Shown piece after piece: positions 50,375-59,220 of a stretch of 64,000 nt of DNA. The stretch is taken from the NCBI GenBank assembly GCA_045631905.1, contig JAZQVO010000031.1, forward strand, positions 1 through 64,000. The letters run 5' to 3'. How positions within the stretch are numbered: position 1 is the stretch's first letter; every line of letters begins with the position of its first letter. Below the pieces are notes generated by a model, which did no database searches, was not told the origin of the DNA, and saw nothing but the letters and a program-made list of their open reading frames with translations. The position numbers were made by a program, and so were the translations under genes. Origin of the DNA: HGM04593 sp045631905 (lineage in GTDB: Bacteria > Bacteroidota > Bacteroidia > Bacteroidales > Bacteroidaceae).

Positions 50375-51760
50375 TTATAGCGACAAGTCTATCTCGTTGA
50401 GCTCGCTGCGGAACTGCTTGTCGGTCTCTGCAAGGTTGGCGATTGTTTTGCATGCATGCAAAACGGTTGCGTGGTCTCTGTTGCCTATGTATTGACCAAT
50501 CTTGGAGGTAGACATGTCGAGGTGCTTCTTTGATAGGTACATTGCGACCTGGCGCACAAGTACCACTTCGCGTTTGCGCGAACGTGTGTTGATGCTTGCC
50601 ACCTCAACTCCATAGTAATCGGCTACTTTTTTAATAATTTCGTCAATTGTTATGGGTTGTTTCTCGTAGTCGGAGAAGTTCCCGACAATTTTGCGAGCAA
50701 GGGCAACGTCTATATCGGCATTGTTAATGGTTGAATGTGCCATTATCGATACAATAATGCCTTCGAGGTCGCGAATGCTTGCGTTTACATGTTCGGCAAT
50801 GTATGTTATAACCTCTTCGGGGAACTTTAAACCGTCTTTGCGTATTTTGTTTCTCAAAATATTTTTGCGAAGTTCAAGGTCGGGCTTCTCAATTTCGGCT
50901 GTCATACCCCATTTGAAACGGGTTATCAAGCGCTCCTCCATGCCTTTCAACTGTGCCGGTGTACGGTCCGATGTCATAATCAACTGCTTGCCGTTTAGGT
51001 GTAAGTGGTTGAATATGTGGAAGAAAGTGTGCTGGGTTTTCTCCAAGCCTGCAAACTCCTGTATGTCGTCTATTATGAGTACGTCGATACTCTGGTAGAA
51101 GCGCATAAAGTCGTTAAACTTCTTTTGCAGTATAGAGTCGGTATATTGTACCTGGAACAGGTGGGCCGACACATAAAGCACTCTAAGTTCGGGGTGCAAC
51201 TCTTTTATTTTGCAACCGATGGCATTTATGAGGTGGGTTTTTCCCACTCCCGATGAACCGTGTATAAACAGTGGGTTGAATGCACGGCCGGGGCTGTTGG
51301 CAACGCTTGCTCCAACGGTACGTGAAAGCCTGTTGCTTATACCCTCGACAAAATTGTCGAATGTGTAACGGCTTATAAGCATTGAGTCCAACTCCTGAAT
51401 GCTCTCCTGCATGTGTGCGGGTGCGCTGTTTCCCGAGTTACCTGTTCGTGTGGTGTTGCCCGAATAGTTGTTTTCGGCATCTACCTCCATGGTAAGGTTG
51501 TTGTCGGGGTCGGTGAGTATGCTGTACATCAGTTTGGTGCCGTTACCCATCACTTTGAAGAGGGTGGAACGCAAAAGACCTACATAGTTCTCCTCGAGAT
51601 GCTCACATACGAAATTGCTCTTAACCTGAATGGTTAAGGTTGAATCGCTGTACTTGATAGCCTTTATATCGGCAAACCAAGTGTCGAATGTTGCTTCTGA
51701 AACATTGTCGCGAATGATTTCGAGACACTTGTTCCATTTTTCGGTAAGTTGTGAGTTCAT
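50375..51760 (-). CDS. dnaA: Chromosomal replication initiator DnaA
   Basis: A 461-residue AAA+ initiator. Domain I (1-85) has WNKCLEIIRDNVSEATFDTWF, domain II is a short polar linker (about 95-120), domain III holds Walker A HGSSGVGKTHL and Walker B VLIIDDIQEF, and domain IV carries the DNA-binding signature NRDHATVLHACKTI. Length is normal. A -7 box TATATTTG (51908-51915) gives a leader of about 145 bases. It is not followed by dnaN. Confidence 0.97.
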   Translation of the reverse strand: MNSQLTEKWNKCLEIIRDNVSEATFDTWFADIKAIKYSDSTLTIQVKSNFVCEHLEENYVGLLRSTLFKVMGNGTKLMYSILTDPDNNLTMEVDAENNYSGNTTRTGNSGNSAPAHMQESIQELDSMLISRYTFDNFVEGISNRLSRTVGASVANSPGRAFNPLFIHGSSGVGKTHLINAIGCKIKELHPELRVLYVSAHLFQVQYTDSILQKKFNDFMRFYQSIDVLIIDDIQEFAGLEKTQHTFFHIFNHLHLNGKQLIMTSDRTPAQLKGMEERLITRFKWGMTAEIEKPDLELRKNILRNKIRKDGLKFPEEVITYIAEHVNASIRDLEGIIVSIMAHSTINNADIDVALARKIVGNFSDYEKQPITIDEIIKKVADYYGVEVASINTRSRKREVVLVRQVAMYLSKKHLDMSTSKIGQYIGNRDHATVLHACKTIANLAETDKQFRSELNEIDLSL

Positions 51761-51907
51761 CGAATAATTTTTTGCTGTTTGCTCTTTTTTGAGATTCGAA
51801 CAACCACCGGCTTTTTGTCTTTAATGGCAATGCGCGATGGTTGTGCAAGGTGGTACATTGGGCATGAAGTGTGTTTGTGTACTCAACCTCTCCGTCTCTT
51901 TCTATTG

Positions 51908-51915
51908 CAAATATA
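51908..51915 (-). promoter_or_regulatory. -7 box upstream of dnaA
   Basis: TATATTTG on the minus strand, about 150 bases before the ATG; no clear TTTG at -33. Confidence 0.45.
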
Positions 51916-51944
51916 ATAAAAGAAAAAAGAAAAAAATATGTCAT

Positions 51945-52512
51945 TAAACAGCCTGTTTTTTTTGTCTGTTATAAGATGCTGTTTTTCAGTGTTTTATAAA
52001 TGTGTGTTTTGCAAAGGTTGTTGTTATGCTAAATTTTTTTATCTGTTTGTGTCTTAATGATATACGAGGCCTAAATATTATTGCTGATAACTTTTTCTTT
52101 TGTTATTATTGTGCTTTGGAGCTCTCACAGATTGTTTTTTACGGCTCTTGTTTTTTATTTTGCCAGAGTGTTTGCTTAATTAGAATAAGTCTAAATAAGG
52201 TGAAAAATTTTGTTATTAGATAAAATTTTCTTTGTCGATTTTTGGCTAAAAAATAGTTCGCTTTTTTCTTGCATTTTTCGTTTGCCCTGCATTATTCTTA
52301 AAATAATGGGCGATGTAATTAAACAGTTTATCTGTGTCGGTTTATATAAAATGTGATTTTCTACATAAAGGTCTGTATGCGGGTGGTAATTACTATAATT
52401 GGGCTTGGGGTGTCGGTTGGTATGGAACTTAGTAGGCGCGGGAGAGTGGCGTATAGGTTTAAACAGGTGGAAGGTTGTCTTGTGATCAGATGTTTAACTT
52501 GTTGTGTATAAA
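51945..52512. other. Gene-free gap between dnaA and dnaX
   Basis: About 570 bases without a convincing gene. The left half is very AT-rich. The right half (52370-52500) is GC-richer with G-rich runs (GGGCTTGGGGTGTCGG, GGCGCGGGAGAGTGGCG) that could belong to a small structured RNA, but I could not match it to tmRNA, SRP RNA, 6S or RNase P RNA. A 73-codon frame at 52002-52223 has no coding character. Confidence 0.5.
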
Positions 52513-52545
52513 TTATATCAGCGGTGAAAATTTCACCGCTGATAT
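52513..52545 (-). terminator. dnaX terminator
   Basis: Perfect 16-bp inverted repeat around a single A (TATATCAGCGGTGAAA and its complement), 28 bases after the dnaX stop codon. Confidence 0.7.
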
Positions 52546-52573
52546 AAGATAGACTATATCTTTTTGCTTCTCC

Positions 52574-54409
52574 TTATGCAAGTTCAAGGTTTAGCCCTTG
52601 TCGCAGTTTTTCTATGATTTTATTCTTTTCGGCAAGAATCTCATACTGCTTTGTTCGGTCGTAGACATGTTTTTGCACAGCAACTTCATTAACTTTTATC
52701 TTCATCTTTAACATGGTGCCGTTAAGGTATCGGCTTATGCCTGTTGCGATGCGGTGCGATTGCTGTTCGAACATCTCTTCGACTATGCGGTTGTCCACCG
52801 ATATTTCAAATGTTACCTTGTCGCACATGTGAGGTGCGATAATCTTCATGCGGTCGGCAAGTGCTCTCTCGCTTTCGGGTAGTTGCAGAGCAAACGAGGT
52901 CCATGCATTCACAAGCATCTCGTTGCTTATGTTGTTTACGGGAGCCTCTGCTTGCGTGTCAGCTCTTTCCGGCTCTTGTGTCGTTGCCTGTTTGGGGGCG
53001 CTCTCTATTGTGGTTCTCGACCTTTGAAACATACCGCCGATAGTGCGTGGCGTGTTGCCTGTTTGTTTCATGGAGTCGGGACGCCCCTGCATTATAGGTC
53101 GTTGTGCCGGAGTCTCCGTTCTCTTCTCTTCATCGATAACGGGCTTGTTTGCGCTTGTCTGCTGTGTGGTTGCAACGGGTTGCGCCCCTTCGGGCCTGCG
53201 GTTGGCAGGCTTGGGTATTGTGGCGGTTGCCACGTTTACGGGTGCGCTTTTCTCTTCTTTGTTGAATATGGGTTTTAAAATCTTTGGGCCACGCCCACCA
53301 TCTTCGCTCTCGTCGGTTGTTGTCAGCTGCGAGAGTTGTATGAGGGTGAGCTCGGCAAGCAGGCGTTTGTTACGGCTCGTTCTGTAATTAACCTCACAAT
53401 TACTGCATAGTTTGATGGCTCTGAATAGCATCTTTGGTGTACAGCGCGAGGCTTGCTCTATGTATCTCTTGCGCAACTCGTCGCTACCCTCAAAGAGTGG
53501 GGCTGTGATGGGGTCACCGTTTACAAGGAGGTCTCTCATGTGTGACGCTATACCCTCTATGAATATGTTACCCTCGAAACCTTTGCAAAGTATGTCGTTG
53601 AAAAGCATCAACATCTGTGCTGTTTCGCCGGCGAGCATGTGGTCGGTCAGGCGGAAGTAGTATTCATAGTCGAGCACGTTGAGGCTTTCTATCACCTTTG
53701 AGTAGGTGAGGTCGCCCTGCGTGAAACTTACCATCTGGTCGAACAGTGAGAGTGCGTCGCGCATGCAACCGTCCGACTTTTGTGCTATTATGCGCAAAGC
53801 GTCATATTCGTTGTTTATACCCTCTTTGTTTGCGATGCTTTCCAGGTGTGACACGATGTCGGCAGTCTCTATTCTGCTGAAGTCATAAATTTGGCAGCGC
53901 GAGAGTATGGTGGGTATAATCTTGTGTTTCTCGGTTGTTGCAAGAATGAATATTGCATGTGCGGGTGGCTCCTCCAAGGTCTTCAAAAAGGCGTTGAAGG
54001 CCGCTTGCGACAGCATGTGGACCTCGTCAATTATATAAACCTTGTATTTTCCAATTTGTGGCGGTATGCGCACCTGTTCGTTAAGCGAGCGTATATCGTC
54101 GACCGAGTTGTTGCTGGCCGCGTCAAGTTCATATATGGAGAATGAACGTTGCTCGTTGAATGAACGGCACGACTCGCACTCGTTACACGGCTCACCATTC
54201 TCGTGTGGGTTCAAGCAGTTTATGGTTTTTGCAAAAATTCTGGCACAAGTTGTTTTGCCCACACCGCGCGGACCACAAAAGAGATAGGCATGCGCCAACT
54301 TGCCACTTTGAATAGCGTTTTTAAGTGTTGTTGTCAGCGCCTTTTGTGCCACCACGGTCTCGAACGTGTCGGGGCGGTATTTACGCGCCGATACAATATA
54401 GTTTTCCAT
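52574..54409 (-). CDS. dnaX: DNA polymerase III gamma/tau subunit
   Basis: A 611-residue clamp-loader ATPase. It begins MENYIVSARKYRPDTFETVV; Walker A is GPRGVGKTTCARI, the zinc site CLNPHENGEPCNECESC, Walker B IIDEVHML, sensor 1 ILATTEKHKI. From about residue 380 a Pro/Thr/Gln-rich linker leads to a C-terminal tau-like region (LVNAWTSFALQLPESERAL). The frame is open 61 codons upstream, but the ATG at 54409 matches the family and follows the promoter at 54431-54461. Confidence 0.95.
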   Translation of the reverse strand: MENYIVSARKYRPDTFETVVAQKALTTTLKNAIQSGKLAHAYLFCGPRGVGKTTCARIFAKTINCLNPHENGEPCNECESCRSFNEQRSFSIYELDAASNNSVDDIRSLNEQVRIPPQIGKYKVYIIDEVHMLSQAAFNAFLKTLEEPPAHAIFILATTEKHKIIPTILSRCQIYDFSRIETADIVSHLESIANKEGINNEYDALRIIAQKSDGCMRDALSLFDQMVSFTQGDLTYSKVIESLNVLDYEYYFRLTDHMLAGETAQMLMLFNDILCKGFEGNIFIEGIASHMRDLLVNGDPITAPLFEGSDELRKRYIEQASRCTPKMLFRAIKLCSNCEVNYRTSRNKRLLAELTLIQLSQLTTTDESEDGGRGPKILKPIFNKEEKSAPVNVATATIPKPANRRPEGAQPVATTQQTSANKPVIDEEKRTETPAQRPIMQGRPDSMKQTGNTPRTIGGMFQRSRTTIESAPKQATTQEPERADTQAEAPVNNISNEMLVNAWTSFALQLPESERALADRMKIIAPHMCDKVTFEISVDNRIVEEMFEQQSHRIATGISRYLNGTMLKMKIKVNEVAVQKHVYDRTKQYEILAEKNKIIEKLRQGLNLELA

Positions 54410-54430
54410 GTATTCTTTCTTTATATAGTG

Positions 54431-54461
54431 CAAAAATAACCCAAACGGGCAGTAATACAAA
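54431..54461 (-). promoter_or_regulatory. dnaX promoter
   Basis: Minus-strand TTTG (54458-54461), 19 bases, TATTTTTG (54431-54438): full consensus, 22 bases before the dnaX ATG. Confidence 0.72.
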
Positions 54462-54605
54462 ATAAAAAAACTATAAATAGTTGAAAGACGAAAAGTTTTT
54501 GTATCGGCAAAAAGAGAAACTGCACAATTACGCAGAGGGTTTGCCCGAATACTTTTTTGTCTGTTTTTCTGTATAAACGAATTTATACTCACTCACTTGT
54601 TGAAT

Positions 54606-54630
54606 TTTCGCTCGTTTGTCACTATCTTTG
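54606..54630 (+). repeat. First copy of a 25-base promoter-bearing repeat
   Basis: TTTCGCTCGTTTGTCACTAT plus CTTTG; the second copy at 54691-54715 differs by one base. Each ends in TATCTTTG, a -7 box. A short GAGGTAAACCTC hairpin follows this copy. Confidence 0.8.
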
Positions 54631-54690
54631 AGGTAAACCTCGAAGATTTTCTGCACTCGCTGTAAAATAATCAAGCAAGGCTTGTTATTA

Positions 54691-54715
54691 TTTCGCTCGT
54701 TTGTAACTATCTTTG
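54691..54715 (+). promoter_or_regulatory. Second copy of the repeat, promoter of the divIC-like gene
   Basis: TTTCGCTCGTTTGTAACTAT plus CTTTG; -7 box TATCTTTG at 54708-54715, 28 bases before the ATG at 54744. The -33 position is not a TTTG at standard spacing. Confidence 0.6.
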
Positions 54716-54743
54716 TAATGATTAAATTTTATTTGCGAAAGGT

Positions 54744-55043
54744 ATGAACGATAGTATAGGTTCTTTTATAAATTGGATACGAGCTCATAAATATATCTTT
54801 GTGACGGTTACTTTTTTGTTGATTATTGTTTTTTTCGACGAGAACAATCTCATAAAGCATGTTCAGAATCAGCATCAGATAGCCGAGTTGAAAGCCGAGA
54901 ATGAGGCTTTGAGGGCCGAGTGTGAGGAACTTAAATATAAGTTCAACGAGTTGCATCGCGACTTGGAGATTACAGAAAAAGTTGCGCGTGAGAAGTATGG
55001 CATGCACAAAGAGAACGAAGAGGTGTTTATTATAGAGGATTAA
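54744..55043 (+). CDS. FtsB/DivIC-family cell-division protein
   Basis: A 99-residue single-pass membrane protein of the septum-formation-initiator family. One helix at about 19-32 (FVTVTFLLIIVFF) is followed by a leucine-zipper-like coil (45-75: IAELKAENEALRAECEEL) and the family end VAREKYGMHKENEEVFII. It would join FtsL/FtsQ-like proteins at the division site. The next gene starts three bases later, so the two form an operon. Confidence 0.88.
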   Translation: MNDSIGSFINWIRAHKYIFVTVTFLLIIVFFDENNLIKHVQNQHQIAELKAENEALRAECEELKYKFNELHRDLEITEKVAREKYGMHKENEEVFIIED

Positions 55044-55046
55044 TTT

Positions 55047-55385
55047 ATGAAAATTTTAAATGTATTATATATAGGTAGTTGGGTGGCTCTGTTTTGCGGT
55101 GCTGTGGGTAAGTTTGCGTTTCCTTCCGAAGCGTCGTACCTCTTCCTCGGGGCTTCGCTGTTGTTGGCTGTCACCCAGTTTCTTGGCCGTGTAAAGGGTG
55201 GTTCTGTAACATTGCGCCGTTTGGTTGTTCAACAGATGTTGGGTGCCTTGGCTTTCGTGGTTGCCGGCATACTCATGTTCACCCATGTGCGTAACGAGTG
55301 GATTGTAGCAATGTTTATCGGTTCGCTCATTCAGCTATATACGGCGTTCCGCATTCCCCAGGAACTTGAAAAGGGTGGTAGATAA
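55047..55385 (+). CDS. Small conserved membrane protein
   Basis: A 112-residue protein with four hydrophobic helices (about 5-22, 30-45, 62-80, 86-102) and short basic loops (GRVKGGSVTLRRLVVQQ). I recognise no family motif. Its close link with the DivIC-like gene suggests an envelope role, without proof. It ends at a strong terminator. Confidence 0.75.
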   Translation: MKILNVLYIGSWVALFCGAVGKFAFPSEASYLFLGASLLLAVTQFLGRVKGGSVTLRRLVVQQMLGALAFVVAGILMFTHVRNEWIVAMFIGSLIQLYTAFRIPQELEKGGR

Positions 55386-55410
55386 CAGAGGTGATTCATA
55401 TAATATAATA

Positions 55411-55446
55411 TAAAAAGAGCAGGCTTTGCAAAGCCTGCTCTTTTTA
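55411..55446. terminator. Bidirectional terminator, perfect 18-bp palindrome
   Basis: Palindrome with GAGCAGGCTTTGCAAAGCC core and A5/T5 ends between the convergent membrane-protein gene and the OmpA-like gene. Confidence 0.85.
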
Positions 55447-55466
55447 TGTGTACAACCTTGTGGCTG

Positions 55467-56633
55467 TTATTTGTTTATAAAGTGTACTGTTTGGTTGTTG
55501 TCGCCCATCTCCTCTGTTTTTACAGTAAGGCGGTCGGCGTCTATGGCGTAACGCTCAATTAAGATATTCTTAACTTTGTTTGCACGGCTTTCTGCAATCT
55601 CAACCTTTGTTGCCTTTGTGTTACCCACGATGTCCATTTTGTATTCGGGGTTGTTTTTCAGCATTGTGGCAATGTTCGAGATGTTTACCATCTGCAACTC
55701 CTGGTTGAATGTGTCTTTGCCGTCGTAGAACACTACGAAAGGTACAAGAATCTTGTCCATGGGTGCAGGCAACACAACCACTTTCTCTTCGGGCTGGCCC
55801 TTCTCCATCTGCTCGGTATGAACGGCTACAATCATGTTGTTGAGTGCCGCATATTGGCTCTCCGATATTACGTAGGTCTTTTTGAAACCTTGTTTGCCGA
55901 ACTTCCATTTGAGACCGAGCTTTGCCGAGCAGATACCATCGAAGTCGTTGCTCGATGTGTGTCCGTCGAACGAAGAACCCACCAAAGTTCCACCCAGGTC
56001 GAGGTTTATTCCAAAGTGTTTAGAGATGTTGTATGTGGTCGATACACCACCGCGTGCAGCGAAGAGTGTGCGGTCCACAATACCTTTTCTCTCTATTGTT
56101 GTTACGGCTCCAACACCTACATAAGCGTCGAGCTCCCACTTTCTGTCGAAACGTTTCTCGTTTGAAAAGGCGTTCAAGAGGTCAATCATAAAGTCGGCAC
56201 TCAAAGAGTAGTATTTTATGTTCTGGTCGTAACCGTTGCTTGTATCTACACCTTTTGAGTCGAGGTAATCTTTGCGAGGGTCGGTCTGATAGTTGGGGTA
56301 CGAACCACCTATACCATCGTTCCAGCCAAGCAACTTGTTACCTTCGATGCTTATTCTTGCACCGAATATGGGGGTAATTTTTTTACCAATAGTGAGGGCA
56401 AAGCCGGGTTTAACACGGTTGCCAAACGAGAGGTCGGCATCGTCCTCGCCCACCAACATGGTACCACCGAAAGAGCCTTGCAGGTAGAGATTGTCGAAGA
56501 ACGACGATTTGTATTTTGTCTTGTAGTCTACACTCACTGTTTCTGTTTTTGTAGAGGTAACTACACGTTTTTCCTGTGCAAAAGCCGAAAGACTTGCCAC
56601 AAGTATAAGAGATAATATTGTAAGCTTTTTCAT
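55467..56633 (-). CDS. OmpA-like outer-membrane protein with degenerate C-terminal domain
   Basis: A 388-residue secreted beta-barrel protein. The signal peptide ends LSAFA-QEKR (about residue 20). Residues 40-240 alternate as beta strands (LYLQGSFGGTMLVGED, LSADFMIDLL, AKLGLKWKFG), and 290-388 form an OmpA-type domain: PMDKILVPFVVFYDG, MDIVGNTKATKVEIAESRANKVKNIL. The usual GxxD peptidoglycan-binding Asp is replaced (VGNTKAT), while the Arg of SRANKV is kept. It lies 23 bases after its larger paralogue; together they resemble the paired OmpA-like proteins of Porphyromonas. Confidence 0.87.
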   Translation of the reverse strand: MKKLTILSLILVASLSAFAQEKRVVTSTKTETVSVDYKTKYKSSFFDNLYLQGSFGGTMLVGEDDADLSFGNRVKPGFALTIGKKITPIFGARISIEGNKLLGWNDGIGGSYPNYQTDPRKDYLDSKGVDTSNGYDQNIKYYSLSADFMIDLLNAFSNEKRFDRKWELDAYVGVGAVTTIERKGIVDRTLFAARGGVSTTYNISKHFGINLDLGGTLVGSSFDGHTSSNDFDGICSAKLGLKWKFGKQGFKKTYVISESQYAALNNMIVAVHTEQMEKGQPEEKVVVLPAPMDKILVPFVVFYDGKDTFNQELQMVNISNIATMLKNNPEYKMDIVGNTKATKVEIAESRANKVKNILIERYAIDADRLTVKTEEMGDNNQTVHFINK

Positions 56634-56656
56634 CTTCTCCTTATATTTATTCTTGT

Positions 56657-57886
56657 TTATTCTTCAATGATAGTCATCACAACTACACGGTTCCAACGGA
56701 AATCTTCGTCGTATACACGCTCGGTATCACCCTTTGCGTTTGTCTCGATGCGGTTCTCTGCAATACCACATTGCTCCATGAGGTATTTTTTCACCGATTT
56801 TACTCTTCGTTCACTGAGTCGCATGTTGTACTCGGGGTAAGCGGTCTCTTTGTCGGCATAACCCGAAAGGTTCACCTTGGCGTTCTCGTTGTTTTTCAAG
56901 TAGTCGGCAACAAGGTCGATTTGGGGTTTCTGTCCTTTCTCTATATATGATTTGTCGATGAAGAAACGAACCACGACAGGTGCTATAACCTCTTTTGCAG
57001 GTGTTTGAATCTCTTTAATCTTTACAGGCTGGGGTATATATGTGTCTTGGTAGAGAACAGGCACATTTAGCTTGATATTAGAGGGCTTGCCAAAGTGGTA
57101 GGTCAAACCAACGGTTGCGGCACCCAGAAAGTCGAGCTTGCGGTAGTGGTTCTCGCCCTCACCTCCTTCAACGCCGTCGAACGACTCGTTGAGGAAGTTT
57201 GCCTGCAAGTCGGCCATGACAGACCATCTTTTAGCAATCTTGTAGTCTACTTGTGCGCCGGTCTTTAAACCAAGTGTGGTGTTGTGACCGAAGCCCTGCT
57301 TTTCGAAAGAGTATGTCATGGTAGGGCCGGCATATAGTTGGATACCCCACTTGCTCTCTTTGTCGAACCATTTAACTACGTCGGTCATGGCTGCTACGCT
57401 CAAATCCATGTATGTGAATTTCCTGCGGAACCATGCAAGACCGTCTTTTTCAATTATATACTGCATAGTTCCTGGATCGTAGTTGAAGTCGTTAAGATGC
57501 TTGCCGTATATTGCACCGGCCAAATAGTAGGCACTTACCTTGCCGACACCGAGCTGTGCTCTCAAACCAAAATAGTGGTTGAACCAATTACCGACAGTAA
57601 TGTTCACACGGGCTCTTCTGCGGTCCCAAGCGTTGTTTACTTTGTTGTTACCTTCGGCAACAATGGTGTTTATACCTGCGCCAAAAGAGACAAACCAATT
57701 ATCGCCATTAAGTGTGGCGTTGTCGGCAACGACAATCTCTGTGGAATCTCCAAGTGCGCTTGCAAGACTACTCAGACGCGATTCGCGTATGGTGTCGGTT
57801 TTTACCTCTTGTGCCATAGCCTGGCCCGAAACAAGTACAACCGTTGCACCAATTAACAGTGCTTTGAAAAAATTAATAAAATTCAT
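56657..57886 (-). CDS. OmpA-like outer-membrane protein
   Basis: A 409-residue partner of the preceding protein. The signal peptide ends QAMA-QEVK (about residue 25), then a barrel region (WFVSFGAGINTIV, FGLRAQLGVGKVSAYYLAG, TVGLTYHFG) and a normal OmpA domain near the C-terminus: VNLSGYADKETAYPEYNMRL cut before SERRVKSVKKYL, with both the Asp and the Arg needed to bind diaminopimelate. It would anchor the outer membrane to peptidoglycan. A -7 box TAACTTTG lies 69 bases upstream. Confidence 0.88.
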   Translation of the reverse strand: MNFINFFKALLIGATVVLVSGQAMAQEVKTDTIRESRLSSLASALGDSTEIVVADNATLNGDNWFVSFGAGINTIVAEGNNKVNNAWDRRRARVNITVGNWFNHYFGLRAQLGVGKVSAYYLAGAIYGKHLNDFNYDPGTMQYIIEKDGLAWFRRKFTYMDLSVAAMTDVVKWFDKESKWGIQLYAGPTMTYSFEKQGFGHNTTLGLKTGAQVDYKIAKRWSVMADLQANFLNESFDGVEGGEGENHYRKLDFLGAATVGLTYHFGKPSNIKLNVPVLYQDTYIPQPVKIKEIQTPAKEVIAPVVVRFFIDKSYIEKGQKPQIDLVADYLKNNENAKVNLSGYADKETAYPEYNMRLSERRVKSVKKYLMEQCGIAENRIETNAKGDTERVYDEDFRWNRVVVMTIIEE

Positions 57887-57954
57887 GTCTGTGTCTGTTT
57901 ATTGATTTTTTATTTATTTCTTAATTGTGTCCTATGTGAAGTAGGGAAACTTGG

Positions 57955-57962
57955 CAAAGTTA
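57955..57962 (-). promoter_or_regulatory. -7 box upstream of the OmpA-like pair
   Basis: TAACTTTG on the minus strand; no TTTG at standard -33 spacing. The surrounding 57887-58114 gap is AT-rich and gene-free. Confidence 0.4.
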
Positions 57963-58114
57963 CAAAAAAAGTGTAAATATCTATAAAACAAATCAATATT
58001 TTTAAAAGTTGTTCAAGTGTTTAAATAAAAATTTTTGTAGAAACCGGTAGCTTGGCTGTTCTTTATGTTCAAAATTGTCTGCTTATAAAAACTTGAAACC
58101 ACACTTTGCTCTAT

Positions 58115-59056
58115 TTAGCGTAGTTTTATGATGTCGCCAACTTCTATCCCTTTGCTCTCTATCCACGAGTTCTTTTTGTATAAATTATCGAGCCTTATCC
58201 CATATATTTGAGATATCATGTGCAGGCTCTCCCCCTCCTTAACGGTGTGTGTGGGGAACTGTTTTGTTGTTTTTTTGTTCTTCTTCTCTATGTAGATAAT
58301 ATCTTCGGCCTTAATATTGTAATCTTCGTACAGGTCGTTGTATTCTATGAGTTTGCGTTTCGATATGCCAAGCTCCTTGCCGAGTGATTTGAAGGTATCG
58401 CCTGTCTGCCCGACAACATACAACAAGCCGTTGGCACGGTAGATGGTTCTGCTGTTCTTTTCATAGGTCTCCATGGCTACACCGCTCTGTTTCTTTATAT
58501 CCTTCATGGTGTAGCGGTCGTATCGGTCGAGCCTGTATCGCTCTATGATGCTTATCAACTTGGTGGGGTATGCCTTGTCCTCGGCATAACCTGCCTTTTT
58601 CAACCCTTTTGCCCAGCCTTTGTAGTCGTTTTTGTCGAGGTCGAAGAGTTGTTCGTATCTTTTACGGTGCGCAAGAAATTTTGAGTGGTCCTCGTATGAG
58701 TCGCGCACGTTGTCATATTTTCTAAAATAGCACATGTGCCCGTTGTCCATGGACGATGTGCGTTTACCCTTCCAGCTGTTATCGGCTTTTATGCCAAAAT
58801 GGTTGTTCGAACTACGTGCGAGTTTGCTCTTCCCTGCTCCTGACTCCAACAGCCCCTGTGCCAGCGTGATACTTGCCGGTATCTTGTATTTTACCATCTG
58901 CTCCACAGCTATGGGGTAGTATGTCTGTATGTAGCTTTCGTAGCTGTCGTGTGGCGAAGTTATTGTGCCTGCCGTTTTAGTTACACTGTTTTTGCCTGTG
59001 GCGCAACCTGTTAAAAGAATAGTCGATATAAATAATACGATGTAAAAAAATCTCAT
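58115..59056 (-). CDS. Glucosaminidase-LysM lipoprotein
   Basis: A 313-residue peptidoglycan hydrolase. A lipoprotein signal ends LLTGC (Cys18). The glucosaminidase domain (about 45-165) shows PASITLAQGLLESGAGKSKL with the catalytic Glu, NNHFGIK, and YEQLFDLDKNDYKGWAKGLKKAGYA. Two LysM repeats follow (about 208-252 and 263-312; the second begins THTVKEGESLHMISQIYGI). It would cut N-acetylglucosamine bonds in the cell wall while bound to the outer membrane. Single gene. Confidence 0.9.
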   Translation of the reverse strand: MRFFYIVLFISTILLTGCATGKNSVTKTAGTITSPHDSYESYIQTYYPIAVEQMVKYKIPASITLAQGLLESGAGKSKLARSSNNHFGIKADNSWKGKRTSSMDNGHMCYFRKYDNVRDSYEDHSKFLAHRKRYEQLFDLDKNDYKGWAKGLKKAGYAEDKAYPTKLISIIERYRLDRYDRYTMKDIKKQSGVAMETYEKNSRTIYRANGLLYVVGQTGDTFKSLGKELGISKRKLIEYNDLYEDYNIKAEDIIYIEKKNKKTTKQFPTHTVKEGESLHMISQIYGIRLDNLYKKNSWIESKGIEVGDIIKLR

Positions 59057-59220
59057 GGTTATTTATTTTTTGTTTGTGATACAAAATAAGTGAATAAATT
59101 GCTTTTGAGCAACTATTTGCTTATCTTCGCAGTAAATAAAATCATTTGTGTTACATATTTGTTGTTATTGCAAGGCGTTGTGCCTTGTGGTAATAATGTT
59201 GAAACAAAAAAAGTGAAAGT

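Noticed and set aside
52002..52223. Small gene of 73 codons
   Set aside because: AT-rich, Phe/Cys-heavy translation without start signals or promoter; likely chance.
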